DNA of 64,000 nt from Asterella californica (GCA_036924285.1 JAYKYS010000007.1:19530001-19594000); one strand, 5' to 3'; positions 34,479-46,632 are shown, counted from the stretch's first letter. Numbers and translations: made by a program. The notes: generated from the letters alone by a model not told the origin.

Positions 34479-35336
34479 ATGGCTCTGAAAAATTCAGAGC
34501 TGCTGAAGAAATCACGCATCCGTTTAAATCTAGACGATTATGAGAAGATTGTTGCGTATATCGAGGATGAAGAAAATTTTACGTCACTGCACGGAGCTGG
34601 TCGAAAAACGAAAGTTGGTGCTGGAAAGTGCTTGAGCAAAGCCACTGCATTTGGCATCATGACGGCACAACTTTCTGGGAAAAATAGATTTCTTGTTGTG
34701 GCAGGTGTAGAATTGAAAAAACGATTTGACAAATACGTTGACATGTACAAGAAGGTGAAAGAGATTCAAGATAGTACCGGAGGAGGATTGACAGAAGATG
34801 AAATGTTGCAAGGATTGACGTTAGAAGAGAAGTTGAATGAAAAGTATCCTCACTTTTATCGGATGAATGCTGTTTTTGGTAGTCGTGCTAACATTGATCC
34901 TCCTGCTATCCTTGCATTTGAGATTCCGTCGGAAGAAGAAATTTTGGGATATGATTCTCAGTTTCAAACAAAGAGTACTCTTCCTAGATCCGATAGTACA
35001 TTGAGGGCTGAAGAAGACGATGGAGATATGGATATTTTTCACTGCGATGAAGATGAAAGGAGTCTGATTGATGAAGAGAGAACGATTAATGAAGAAGGAG
35101 GTGGTGGACAAGACGAGATGAGCCCGGATGAAGAAGAGGAGATGAGCCGAGAAGCAGTACCAGAGTCCGTGCAGAAAATGTCTAGAAATAAGAGATCCGG
35201 AGTCAGCAACAGCAGGGTGAATAGAAAAGGAGGAGTGTTGAATTTGTACGAGGAGAGTATAAGAAAGAAGGCACAGTATAGGAAAGTGTTTGTTGAATAC
35301 CGGATGGCCTCCTTGGAAGAGAAAAAAAGATCGTGA
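34479..35336 (+). CDS. Myb/SANT-like DNA-binding protein, probably transposon-encoded
   Basis: An intact frame from ATG 34479 to TGA 35334-35336 gives 285 residues; the frame is open upstream but without an earlier ATG. The first 145 residues are helical and charged. They include NRFLVVAGVELKKRFDKY, then STGGGLTEDEMLQGLTLEEK and PHFYRMNAVFGSRANI. This resembles the Myb/SANT-like proteins that accompany DNA transposons and occur in high copy in plants and fungi; such proteins usually bind element ends. Residues of about 180-245 are strongly acidic (runs of Glu and Asp), followed by a basic segment with KKAQYRKVFVEYRM. No transposase was recognised nearby, though 33955-34311 could be a remnant. 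The assignment rests on remembered family appearance; a host gene is less likely given the surroundings. Confidence 0.55.
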   Translation: MALKNSELLKKSRIRLNLDDYEKIVAYIEDEENFTSLHGAGRKTKVGAGKCLSKATAFGIMTAQLSGKNRFLVVAGVELKKRFDKYVDMYKKVKEIQDSTGGGLTEDEMLQGLTLEEKLNEKYPHFYRMNAVFGSRANIDPPAILAFEIPSEEEILGYDSQFQTKSTLPRSDSTLRAEEDDGDMDIFHCDEDERSLIDEERTINEEGGGGQDEMSPDEEEEMSREAVPESVQKMSRNKRSGVSNSRVNRKGGVLNLYEESIRKKAQYRKVFVEYRMASLEEKKRS

Positions 35337-35819
35337 GAAAGCTACGAGAAGGAATAGAGTGAAAAATGCATACTTTTTTGTTTGTCGAATTGCATAAAGT
35401 AGGAAAGTCATTCGAGGAAATCAAGGAAATTATCGAGAAGCTCGATAACATGTAACTGAGGTTTGGGAGTAAAAAGTTCATGTACTTCCATTGTTCATTT
35501 CTACTCCCATGTACTTCTGCTAAATATTTTTGAATGTTTAGCAGAAGCTTGTCGATCGAGTCACCGAAGGGTTTCTTGCAGGGCGTGTTTGAAGATGAGG
35601 TAGAGAGAGACGGAAGGCCACTTCCGTGACAAGGACGCACCCAGAGATAAAGAGGCTAGCGGAGTGAAGAACGCATATGCGAGTCATCAAGTGAGTTTCA
35701 TATAACTCTAGACCTTGTTATTCGCTGTTTTATCTTGATTCAATTTGTGCTTTTCGTGTAGAAATGTTGAGGTCTTGCTGGTTTCAATCGCACTACTATC
35801 AAATTTGAGGGTTTTTTCA

Positions 35820-37010
35820 TAGTTTTCTCATGCGGGTCGTACTGAATTCCGCACTGCGGAGATCAGTGCGATGTATCTCATAGTTTACTCATGCGGATCG
35901 CACTGCGAAGATCAGTGTGACCATCGTTTTAACACGCGATTAGTGCGATTTAAAACTTCGAAAGCACTGCGATTTAAAACTTCGGTCGCACTGAGTCCCG
36001 CAGTGCGCATGTTAAAATCAGTGTGATTTTAACAGTGAGTCGCACTGATTTAAAACTCTCACAATGAGTGGTAAGTCGACCTATTCTCGTTGTATAAATG
36101 GTTTCGCAACGCTCACAACCAGTAACCGAACCATAGATTGCAATTACACAAACTTCGACTGTGGGATATCAACACCTTTCCTAGTTCATCTGCATTGCTT
36201 CATCTAACTCTGAGCGTAGTTCCTTACCAGATCATGATATAGATCTAATCTGTAGTTGGAGAATTCGACCCGAACCAGATCGAGGTGAGCACCACGAATG
36301 TATGCTAAAATTTGCGCTATTGCTAATTCTTGCTTAGAGTAGCTGCAGGGAGCACAACCATGAGTGGGCTGGAAGCTTTGGTAAAGAATGAACTGGGGTA
36401 ATCAATGCGACTCACTGTTAAAATCTCACTGTTTAGTGCGATTTATAACAGCAGGTCGCACTGAGTCGGAGACGTGAGATTTATAATAACGGGTCGCACT
36501 GAGTCGGGGACGTGAGATTTAGACATAGCGGGTCGCACTGAGTCGAGGACATGAGATTTAGACACAACGGGTCACACTGAGTCGGACACTTTAGATTTAG
36601 ACACAGCGGATCGCACTGAGCCTATCTCAGTGCAACATGAGATTACTCAATGCGACTTGAGATTAACTTTAGGGTCCCACTGCGATTTAATGCAGAGATA
36701 AATTGCACTCTTTAGTGCGATTTAAAACGGTGGGTCGCACTAAGTCCCGCACTGCGGAGATCAGTGCGACTTGAGTTTAGGTTTAGGGTTGCAAATTTCA
36801 GTCGCACTATTTAATGTGATTTAAAACTGCAACCCGCGGGGAGTTTCAAATCGCACTGTATCTCAATAGTGCGATCGGAGCCGAGTCCAGTTTAGGGTTA
36901 TCAATGAAGTGCTCTAAATCGCACTGTATCTCTATCGTGCGACCTCGGTTTTGATATCAATGAAGTGCTCTAAATCGCACTGTATCTCTGTCGTGCGACC
37001 TCGGTTTTGA
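35820..37010. repeat. array of TCGCACT/AGTGCGA motifs
   Basis: The heptamer TCGCACT and its reverse complement AGTGCGA recur dozens of times over about 1.2 kb, mixed with GATTTAAAAC and AGATTTAGACA spacers. At about 36440-36625 the arrangement becomes a regular tandem with a 39-base period. GGTCGCACTGAGTCG-type starts lie at 36453, 36492, 36531, 36569 and 36607. Near 36905-37010 another unit of about 60 bases (AAGTGCTCTAAATCGCACTG) is duplicated. No coding capacity. A second array lies at 40530-41220. Confidence 0.85.
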
Positions 37011-37160
37011 CATCATGGTTTCTTGCATAGATTAGTGATTCTTTGACATGGCAAACACGAGAAGAAAAGAAGGACCTTTTCTTATCTCTTTCAATACACA
37101 AGATGATATGCACGATATCGTATAACGTGTTTTTTTGTCTAGGAATACACGGGGTATATG

Positions 37161-39478
37161 GCTGTGTAGAGGTAGGTGACTTGAAAAGGTTGGCTCTGAA
37201 CCTTGATCTTTCAACCCTAATGCTCTCTATCTACTCTTCTCGGACAAGTGATCTTGTATCTCTCGACTCAAGGTTAAAAGTTGCTACGATCTCATGATAC
37301 GTATAAGTTGTACAAATTTGTGTTACATACAAATCCTGAAATACTCAACTCTATACTATCTGCATGCAAGTAACTCCAAATCACTAGAAGCATGATTTAA
37401 CAACTTCTCAGCGACGTTAACTACCCATCAGTTTGACCGTCACAACTCTATTTGATACAACTGAAAGATACTATAGGATCGCTCAACCAACTTGATCGAG
37501 TCTCGATACAACTTGCTGTACACCTTGGCCTACCAAGCATTCCAGCAAAGTAAAGCATGCATGCTCCAAGACACTACTCAGATCTCAATATAGCACCAAC
37601 GGTGGTAATACTGGCAGCTTCGAGAAGCCAAACAGCGACTTAAGATTCATGTCGACTTCGTTCTCCTTCATCACCAAGAGTTGAAATCAGCCCCACACCC
37701 TCCAATGTCGAGTTGTATGCAGGCATGGCAGTTTCAGCAACAAACTCCTCTCCAAATTGCTCGAAAATGACAAAAATGACAATAGATGATATCGAGAAAC
37801 CCGAAACTGCTAATAACAGAAGTATCTTAGAACTTTGAGACCTCAGTCCTCCCAAACCAGACGACCAATGATGATCAAACTTCACAGGAAGCTTGATTGG
37901 ACCCTTCACTCCTATCCTGAATAATTTTCAGATCGAAATCTAAACCAATTCTCAGATATGGATCACACCGTAATCTGTGCTAACTTAAGAGCTTTACAGA
38001 CCCAGGTACATTTGATCCAAGATTCTGAACAAACTACTCGACCATTTGAGGTGAAACTTCCCAAGTATTTTACTGATAAGACAAGCTTCAATCCTGGAAA
38101 GTTTCACTCAGAAATTCGACTCAGAACTTAAGCAATAGCAAACTATCCATGACTATCACAGTTCGCTGTTCCCGTCTTATCACGTCTGCACTTCTCAACT
38201 TCAATCGGTCGGTTCAGAATCCAAATCGATCAAGAATCTGATGAAATTTTATCAAAACGACCAGCACGTCGTCAGCTCCTCAACCCAAAAGACAGCTCCT
38301 CAAAACTCCTCGCGAGTCTCTCGGAACAACCAGAAACGTAGCGGTAGGTACGAATTGCACCCCCCTTCACTCAATCGATCATAACGCCCTCATCCTTCCA
38401 TCAAATCGACAAATTCTTCAGCCCAGATTGTAGTCCCGATCGAGAGTTTTCCAACCATATCCTTCGTTTCGCGAATGGACCTCTGAAGCCTCCAAAAACC
38501 ACAGAAACGTCGCGAGGATCAGCTAGAACACCATTGGTCCAAAAGTGGACCAATAAGAGCAAAAAGATCTTTACTTTTGTCCTTTCTCCACTCAACTTTT
38601 TCCCCTAGAACTAGTTTTTACTCTCCAAGGAGACACAAGACATCAACAAGACTCTAAGACCTCAGAAAATCCTTCAGATATGTTGATGGATTCTTCGCGG
38701 TCCGTAACTACATAGAAGCGCTCAACCAGAATGGAAAAGATTGAGTCGCAAACTAATAGAACGTTAATATTACAACCTGAAAACGTTCTATGATAAAAGG
38801 TACGACAAAAAGAAACGGTGAAGCTATCACTCGATTGTAATATTCTTGCCCGAAGTCTCTCACGATCCAAGCCCCATGATTGATCTTTGGTCTGCAATGA
38901 CACCGGACATCGACCCAAAGATTGAAAGGAACGTTCGATGGATAGTTGAGATCTATTGTTTCTCAATAAAATGTAGACCGTCATATCTCAAGTCTCTCCG
39001 TATGTTACGATCGGAAGGATCACCGGAAGTTGTAACTCCATCATTCTTCTCATGAATTCATCGTCAAAGTATGCAACTAATCACTGTCGAAAGTGATCGC
39101 GGTGGATGCAATGAAACTTGATGTGAAACGGATTCGAGAAAAAAAGATCCGGAGCCGGTAACAAACCTCCGTCATAACCACCACTCCTGCAGACCACCGA
39201 GAACCCCCAGGAATCACCCGCTGAGAGAATGCCGTATGAACCCTCGACTCACCATTTTATACACAAATGTCGCGACAAGGACCATTGAAGTGAACGCGCA
39301 CAGATCGATGACTTGACACGTTCCTCTACCGTGCGATCACTTAAACAGATACTCACAATTGTGGCACTCATCACACTGTTCGAGGAGTTACGCGGTACGG
39401 TTCACGAAACACAAAAATGAAACACAACCTACGTTCCACGAGAATTTCACACAGGAGCCGAACCACAACACGACAACG
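37161..39478 (-). repeat. family R, copy 1: 2.3 kb LTR-like direct repeat
   Basis: The sequence is repeated in the same orientation at 49918-52279 with high similarity by eye and small indels. Limits are GCTGTGTAGAGGTA on the left and CACAACACGACAACG on the right. On the minus strand it begins TGTCGTGTTGTGG and ends CTCTACACA, so it has TG...CA ends like an LTR. A TATA-like GTGTATAAAATG (about 39250-39261, read in reverse complement) lies 0.2 kb from that start. A decayed protein-like core lies at about 38800-39150 on the minus strand. Flanks do not show matching target duplications. Confidence 0.75.
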
Positions 39479-39498
39479 ATCGCATAAAGTGGCCTTGG

Positions 39499-40430
39499 AT
39501 GGATAAGCATGACATATGGCAAGTGGTGAACGGAGTAGATGAAGAGGCGGTTGAGAAGTTGGGCTTGTTGATAACCTTATCTTTCGATTTTGCTCCTCCA
39601 GATGTAAAGGTTATCTTCTTTCTTATGTGTTTTCATGCTCTATTTTTTTCTGCTCTTCTCTATGTCCGAGGGATAGTTCATATATCTTAGATGAGTTTAA
39701 GGTTTATCTGAATTAACATTATGAATTACAAGTTGGTTTGTGTAAATCCTTTTTACATTCTTATGATCCCAAAACTCGGATTGCGAAGGTGGGGTCAACT
39801 GAGATCCAGTTCACTCTCGAACTCATCAGGGAAGCCTTCGCAATCCCTTCTGGTGTTACTCCAATGCCATCGTTTGTAAGACATGTGCGAATTGCAGACT
39901 GGTTTCCAGAGTATGACAGAGTAGGAAAGCGTTATTTCGCTAGAGAATATGCTTATTCTAGGTGGAGAGCCGTGTTTCAGTGTCTCAATGTTGTTTTTCT
40001 TCCGAGGAAGAGACCCAAAATTGTGATAGGGCAGTTGGCATTATATGTCAAGTCAAAAGTCAAAAGTATGGAGGTAGATTTCGATTGGGCACAACTCATG
40101 TTGAAGAACTTGGAAAGAGAGATTTTACATGTTCAGAAACATGTGAAGCAACAGAAGAAAAATGGAACCGTGGAGACATTTTTGGGGATGGCTCTAACTC
40201 ACATATGATTCATGTGAGAATCTCTCGAGAAGTAGTGTTTGTATCAGTCCCACTTGAGCAATCTCAACCTGAAGACGCTCTTCAGCAAACTGAAGTCTCC
40301 ATACATGTCGTCGTCAGAGAAATTGAAGTCCCAGAGGTGCAAACTGAGCCTGAAGCCGAAGATCAATCTGAGCCTGAAGCGGACATCGGACAACTCAAGG
40401 AGGACAAGATGATTTCGCAGGTACTGTTTT
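39499..40430 (+). pseudogene. unidentified gene-like segment, possibly intron-containing
   Basis: 39499-39606 encodes a charged peptide (DIWQVVNGVDEEAVEKLG) that stays open to a possible donor near 39609. After an AT-rich, intron-like stretch ending TTACAAG at about 39736, a longer frame runs to 40208. It holds SYDPKTRIAKVGSTEIQFTL and WAQLMLKNLEREILHVQKH, mostly helical. A different frame then continues to about 40420 with an acidic Glu-rich tail (EPEAEDQSEPEAD). The parts look like protein but need a frameshift or splice to join. I do not recognise the family with certainty; helical plant transposon-associated domains look similar. It lies between the two TCGCACT arrays. Confidence 0.4.
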
Positions 40431-40529
40431 GTTTTCGGTTCGTCCTTCTTGCAGCGATGATTACATATTCTTGCTCATTTCATTAGATAGATCTTGTTTA
40501 GAGTAAACTCTTTTCACTTTTATCAGACT

Positions 40530-41220
40530 TACAGTCTTCTATCGCACTGTGTGCGGTAGAAGGGTCACACTCAGTGCACTGAGTGCGATCAATTTTTGAT
40601 CAAATCGAGTTTAGTTTCTTCTATCGCACTTAGTGTGATTTTTGTTCTTCTGGTCGCACTAAGTGCGATTAGTGATCTTTTGGTCACCGATCTCGCTTTC
40701 TCCATAGCTCTCAGTCCCAACCGAAAGAACGGACTTGAAAGAATCATCATAACTCGTCGTCGTCATATGAAAATCTTTCACTGGCGTGAAAGTAGTGGGT
40801 CTCAGATTTTAAGGCTATCGAGTCTTTCTATTTCTATCGGAGAAGACGGACTACCAACTTCTCTAGAGGGCTTCATGTCTAGATTCCTCTCTGATTTATC
40901 ATCACTGCGGATTGCTTGTAGGAGAAACGTCCATAAGAGATTGTTCTTATTGTAATTCTATTTCACAGCTCTGAGATGAGAGTAAACTGACAGCGAGTGA
41001 CTATAGCACTGAGTGCGGCTTATGCGCACTTAGTGCGATAGATGAGAGTAAACCGGATCTTCGGATCACAATGTGCTTTCAAGTCGCACTAAGCGCGACC
41101 TAAGCGCACTCAGTGCGATAGATGAGAGTAAACCCGCTTTGGGTCGCATTGTGCTTTCTATGCTCACTCAATGCGATATATGAGAATGGATCGCTGAACG
41201 CACTGAGTGCTGTGATGCTC
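40530..41220. repeat. second array of TCGCACT/AGTGCGA motifs
   Basis: Palindromic combinations such as GCACTGAGTGCG and CGCACTTAGTGCGAT recur. A larger unit containing GCGCACT-AGTGCGATAGATGAGAGTAAACC is repeated about three times between 40970 and 41180. The base motif is the same as in the array at 35820-37010, but spacers differ (GATGAGAGTAAAC here). A small frame at 40596-40955 has no recognisable domain. Confidence 0.8.
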
Positions 41221-42068
41221 ACAATTTACAAGATGTACGAATTTTTCAAAATTTTTGAAGTTAATCACATGTCTGTGTAATTAAAATAACCTTGTTGCTT
41301 AAGAATACATCTTGCTTAGAAGGAAGATGGCCTTAAGAACTTTTTGTAAGAGAAGTCGACTTCTTCCAAAGACGGAAGAAGGACATCTTTCGAGAAGACG
41401 TCTTTTCGACCAAGTCTTCGGAAGACGGAAGTCGGAAGACGCGTGTCTTTCAGAAGACAGTGACAATGACAATGACTGCGACTACATAGGCCTAACCGTC
41501 CACCACCTAGTAGGAGGGTAGGTGTACCTACTAGGTAGCCCAAGGTAGTAGGTAGATCAGGTAGGTCAAAGAATCCCTAACTGTGCGAGAAGATACGAGA
41601 GAAGCGCATTAGCGCAGAGTCATCACCTACTTCTCGCATCGAAGGCATTAGCACAGAAGATCGAGTTAGGAGGTGCTGCATTGAATCAGGAGGTGCCGAA
41701 ATGAGTGAGGAGGGCCAGCAGAGTGAAATCGAGGATAGCAAGGATCGATTCGCAGCGAGAGAGAAAACGAGGACGAATTTCTGAGAGTAGGAAGCACCAT
41801 CGAGCTGAAGGAGTCTTTTGTAGATTCTCAGAAGTAGACATTGAAGGGCGATTGAAGAAGAATCTGAGGTGGAGCCCTGATCGATTGAGAAGCAGGAGGA
41901 CATTGTCGATAGAAGCAGCTCTGTGGAGTCGCATTGGAGTTGAGGTGGAGCCAGAAGCGCACAGAAGACTGAAGCTTATCGAGAAGCAGGCAGAAGACTG
42001 TTTGAGGTTCTTCCCATGTTCTCTTCCTTTCTCACCGCTTCTCGCCTCTTGTTTAGTATCCCCCGCGC
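41221..42068. other. purine-rich sequence with GAAGAC repeats
   Basis: Between 41340 and 41465 the hexamer GAAGAC or its complement GTCTTC occurs many times. At 41505-41570 there is a CTAGTAGG/GGTAGGTAG-rich stretch. 41580-42000 is a purine-rich, GAAG-rich stretch with a 178-codon open frame at 41705-42241, but the frame's composition reflects the purine bias and I do not accept it as a gene. Confidence 0.45.
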
Positions 42069-42424
42069 TACAATTAACACTTCATGTTCTCCAAATACAG
42101 ACTTTGCTCCTGATAAAGTCAAATGAACCTCTTCCAGTCAATTCAATGTCTTATCACAGTCAGCTATGTGATCAGCAACAAACTTACGACACCCCCTTTG
42201 ATCCATTACCTCATTCTTTTCCTTCTCAGCACATCTTTTGATCGACACATCGTCAAGGAATGACATAGTTTTTCAGGAATGAAATCTCTCAAACTTTGTT
42301 TATATCATTCATCATATGTGCTACAAAATTGGTCGCACCTTGTGACAAAGTACACATCCTTAGTAACCTTAAATGTGTCCTCATTGTAGTCAAGTCTCTA
42401 CTCTCAAAAGATAACTGAAACTGG

Positions 42425-42757
42425 TCATACCCTGAATACAAATCTCTCATTGAATAGATAGCACGACCAGCAAAAGTCCCTGCAAACTCGTCTACAATAG
42501 ATCATATACCCATATTCCTGATAGTCACTTTGTGCTGGCTGCATATCTTGAATGAATCTCAAGGCTCCACTCTTCTTCAAAACAGTAAACCATCTACTAG
42601 AGTAGGGAGCTACAGATGGTTCCAAAATACCTATCCTAATCTCATTGAGCAAGTTTATCAGCTTTGGTAGATGAGCTCTAGGTCCAGGGATAGGACATAG
42701 ATTCCAAGACACATAGTAAAGATTACCATAGGTGCAACTACACTTGGATCCACACAT
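42425..42757 (-). pseudogene. reverse transcriptase fragment of copy B
   Basis: The minus-strand frame carries LLNEIRIGILEPSVAPYSSR and WFTVLKKSGALRFIQDMQ, the same block as at about 18985-19105 in element A. It begins upstream of the point where element Y sits in element A, so it shows the uninterrupted reading. Decayed DNA continues to 42069, covering the F-L-D-D-type region (about 42210). Confidence 0.8.
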
Positions 42758-43362
42758 CCTATTTCATGTGACTCAAACGCAAACGCCTTATCATGCCTAG
42801 ATAGCATCTCCCTGAAGCTCTTCTCTCTTGCTCAATAAGAAATCCATCACCTCTAATCTTCAGTTTCTTCAATGTTGCTTTTGTGAACTGGTGCCCAATT
42901 CTTCTTGGCTCTTTGAGTGTCGATTGTTGTGCAACTTGCTCCATCTTCTGATTGTAGTCGAGTGATAAAGACAAAGCAACTGATTTGACTTTCTTTATCA
43001 CTGACTTGTACTTGGTCTCCACTTACACCTCTTGTTGGTTTATAAACTTATCAATTACATCATAAAGCTCCTTGGAGCTCACTCTCACCACTCTATCTAC
43101 ATCATCTATAGAGCTTTCTAATATAGATTTCAACTCCCCTTTGGTATTTATCAAATATTGTTCTTCAAACACTCCAGATATGTATTCATCTCTCGCTAAC
43201 TCTCCACTATCCCACAAAGACTACTGTACATACTTCATATTGCCTCTCAAACCTCTTTAGATTCTCAACCTTCCTATAACACACTGATCCGCAATGAGAC
43301 TAATCTTAAGAAGCTAGTGGATAAAACTTCCTGCTCTATGAGATCAGGCGAGAATCCTATCT

Positions 43363-43879
43363 CTACTGGACCGTTGAAGTCTCGCTCTTCAATGACACTC
43401 TGCCAAAACTCCTAGACTCTATAAACTCATGAGTAATCTTAGGTAGTGGACGGTCTCTCAAGCTATCACGATTCCTCTCATTTTCTACAGCAACGGTCAA
43501 AAACTGAACTGCTCTTATGTCATCTCTACTACGTATCCTAGCATAAGTTGAACCATAATCTATAACTCGTGTCTCCATTCTAACAGCAGTAATGTACAGC
43601 TGCCCTAGAATGATAGGATACGTTCATGTACAAAGAAATTATGAACACCATTGATGTCACCCAAAGTTATCTTGATGTTGGGACAAGCATCATATATTCT
43701 CCCCTCTGCTTGTTGGTAGCATGGATAAGCCATTCATGGTCGGTGTCTATGGGCCACCTCCCACGCTTATACAGCTCCTTAGACATTAGATTAATCTCTG
43801 AGCCGTGATCAATTAATGTCACACAAATTCCTCTAGATCTCTCAGCTTCACTAAGGTCTCTGTGGTTGTTCTTGCCCAA
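43363..43879 (-). pseudogene. protease segment of copy B
   Basis: Contains TLIDHGSEINLMSKELYKRG (D-H-G-S site at about 43805-43820), in a frame different from the preceding gag stretch, as in element A. A shift near 43620-43670 separates the active-site part from the later part (VMETRVID onward). Confidence 0.75.
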
Positions 43880-43931
43880 TGGTTGTGAGAGTAATGACTC
43901 TTCTGTGATGCTTCCATCTCATCTTCAAACC

Positions 43932-45532
43932 TCACGTGCTGATAGGATCTCCCCTCTGATACTTGAGAGCAGTAACCAACAATCTCATCTTCGTCTTCTG
44001 ACAGTTTGGTCCTAGAGCGATAAGCATAGCTGCTTCATCCAAAATCTGACGTTTCTTCTTGATAATATCTATGATAACCTCATGGAACTCATGCTTTGCT
44101 ATCTGAAGAATCTCACCTAAAGTAAAGTCAACCTTCCTATTCAAGATTCGATTCTCTAACACTTGCTTCAGATCTGTAGCAATCTCAATGTCAGACTGAA
44201 GTTTGTTTGCAGGTGTCTTATCCTTCTCCTTGATTTTCTCCTTCTTCTTTGGTGTTGTAGATGATACATCCTCCATAGTCTCCTCTCCAGTAGGTGTTGT
44301 CTCTTGTGTTGTCTCTGATCTAGTCCTTTCACTCCTCGTGGCAGACCGTTTGGATGTAGAAACCTCACATGCATCCTCCCTCTTGCGTTTTTCTTCTAAT
44401 ATAGCCTCATGATGACTCCATGCAACATAAGCATGCACTGACATAGTATGCACAAGGTGGTCATCTCATCATGTAGCTTCTCGAATTGAGTTGTCAACCC
44501 TCTGTAGTACATCTTTGTTTAGCTCTGTTCTAGTTACGGATCTCACTACATTAGACCACAACCCAATAGTGTCTTTTTCTCTCTCCATTTCCACTTTCAC
44601 TCCACAAGTAACAGCATTCACAAGAGAAACAACATATGATGCATATATTTCATTTACAAGTCTTTTCATACCACCTTTGCCAAAGTTAGTTCCCAACATC
44701 ATCCCAGTCTCTCTCAAATGGATCTTAGCATCTTTGAAGAACATATGATCTTCCCTCAATGCATCTGTAAACTCCCCACAGTCTCTTCTTACATGGTCTA
44801 GGCTATCGCACCATATACAACGATGAACAAAGCCTTCTCTCATATGAGATCTCTGTATAGCAGGCTGTACATTCTGTTCTTTCTCTTCTAACCTAGTGAG
44901 CTTAAGCTTAAGCTCCTTCATATCCTTGATCAATTCATCTAGCGGTGAGTCTTCCTCTCTAGCAATTACCAAGGTAAGCTTAATAGACAACTGCTTGACA
45001 TGAATTATCAAAGGTACTACTTCACTTACCACCACTTTGTTCCTTCTTCTCAGTCTCTTGGTCAAATAAGAGACAACTTCTTCAACCTCCTTCCAATCAA
45101 TCTTCAATTCTCTCTCCTCACTCTTGTCTTCTCCTGAATAGTCACGTCTGCTGCTTGTAGGAAAAGCTCCGTCTTCTCCACCTCTAGTGTAAACTTCTAT
45201 GTCCTAGAAAGCTGAACATACTGACGATCAAACTTTCTTAACAGTTCATTTACAGACAAACCTTTGTTAGGCTTAACCACCTACTCCAAGAATGTTCTCT
45301 TGATCACCCTCTCTGAATCTTCAGTGTAGTACTCCTCCTTCAAGGCGCGCATAAAGCTCTCCCAACTCTGTCCTTGTTGTTGCTTGAGCTCCTTCACACG
45401 TTCACGAATCTCAAGGACAACAACAAGTTCAAAGTTCTCCATCATCTCCTTCTCAGACACCTTGTTCACCTCCATCTCCCTAGCATAGTGGCGCACGTAC
45501 TTGGAAATATCTGTGCCCTTGAAGTGGTCCAT
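43932..45532 (-). pseudogene. gag of copy B
   Basis: Three open stretches on the minus strand cover the gag region. 45532-45281 has the capsid-like block (MDHFKGTDISKYVRHYAREM, then EEYYTEDSERVIKRTF). 45107-44469 includes an intact CX2CX4HX4C knuckle (CIWCDSLDHVRRDC, about 44823-44782). 44453-43932 has the charged Thr/Lys/Glu-rich part. Stops at about 45278 and 44470 and small shifts separate them. It is the best guide in the window to what element A encoded. Confidence 0.8.
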
Positions 45533-45744
45533 TTGTGCACCACTGATTGCAACGCCTTGGTTGCTAATACCTCTTTCTTCTCAGTGCTCTACTGCTGCTG
45601 CATAAAACATACAAAAAGCTTGGAATATCTTCATTGTAACAACATCAAATTGAATAGATTGTTGAGCAGCAGTAGCACCTCCACTTGATGATCCTTGGTT
45701 GACCATGATCTTTGATCCAGTAACACTCTCAAGATAACTCCCAC

Positions 45745-46632
45745 CCGAGGTGTTTCATGTCGAATTCATCAAAAAAAAATTATGTCGAAATGTGATACGT
45801 CTATCTAGGAAAGCGTTGGGCTTCTGATTGTGGTTGTTTATTCAAGAGGTATGTTTCAGGTTATAACGTGGCACTATAAACACTTACAGAGGTCTGTTCG
45901 GTCCTCTAATATGTTCAGAAAGCAAAAATCAAGACTAACTAGTAGTAATAAGGTCAGACATCGAACTTTAACACTCAAGAATAAGAAATATATGATGGTT
46001 TAGACTTCAAAACTTCTTCTACATGTAAACGAGGCCCTACTGAACACACATACGAACTTTCTGCCTGAGATCAAATCTTAGCACTGAGATATGGGCAAAA
46101 ACGTCTTGAGTAAAGAAATTATGACAATTTCTGACACCCAGATGCCTACTTCGAGCTAGAACAGAATATTGGCTCGATAACTTTCGCTCATTCTTTACAG
46201 GATTTGGAGTCTACAGCATGCTGAACATCCCTGTGAAATTTGATCTGCTGGTTGTAACGGTTCTCCAGACCTCGAGCTCTGAAGTTGCTGCTCCAGATTG
46301 AGAGCGTTTCGGACCCCCTCTGCTTCAGCGATCGCCCTGAATTACTCACTCACTCAAATGACATGAAACTCTTTTGACAGCCGTAGTCCTTTTGAAAGTG
46401 AACGCAACCACGAAGGTTTGAAGCGATTATCTCTATACTGCTGCAATTGACATCAAAAATTCCGCAATCAACAATTGTGATGCAATTTCGGCCCAATCCG
46501 AACTTCTATTTGGCATAACTCCTTCTTTATTGCTCCAAATCGATCAAAATTTTCACTGACAGTCACTGGCATGACGAGCTCTCTCACCTTATGTTCTCAG
46601 ATTTTTGGATGCCTTTCCCAAAGGCTCGCCCT
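45745..46632 (-). repeat. partial LTR of copy B
   Basis: The reverse complement matches 6220-7110, that is the LTR without its first 0.5 kb. Landmarks are GTGAGAGAGCTCGTCATGC near 46590-46570 and CAGATTTGATCTCA near 46075. The A-run at about 45771-45779 corresponds to the T-run at about 7060-7066. Confidence 0.75.

Larger units (their letters stand above)
42069..46632 (-). mobile_element. reverse-strand partial copy of element A (copy B)
   Basis: The reverse complement matches element A from about 6220 through 10200 and then without a break from 18963 to about 19575. It therefore includes LTR remainder (46632-45745), gag, protease and part of reverse transcriptase. At 42675-42678 it carries GCTC (GAGC on the minus strand) as a single copy: the unoccupied target of element Y. 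Both ends are abrupt (46632 within the LTR, 42069 within the reverse transcriptase), so it is truncated on both sides. It is better preserved than element A in gag. Confidence 0.9.

Noticed and set aside
35820..37010. CRISPR-like array
   Set aside because: Plant nuclear context, irregular spacing, spacers themselves repeated, and the motif present in both orientations.
41705..42241. A 178-codon gene
   Set aside because: Arg/Glu/Ser richness follows from purine-rich DNA, and its end overlaps the clearly assigned copy B on the other strand.
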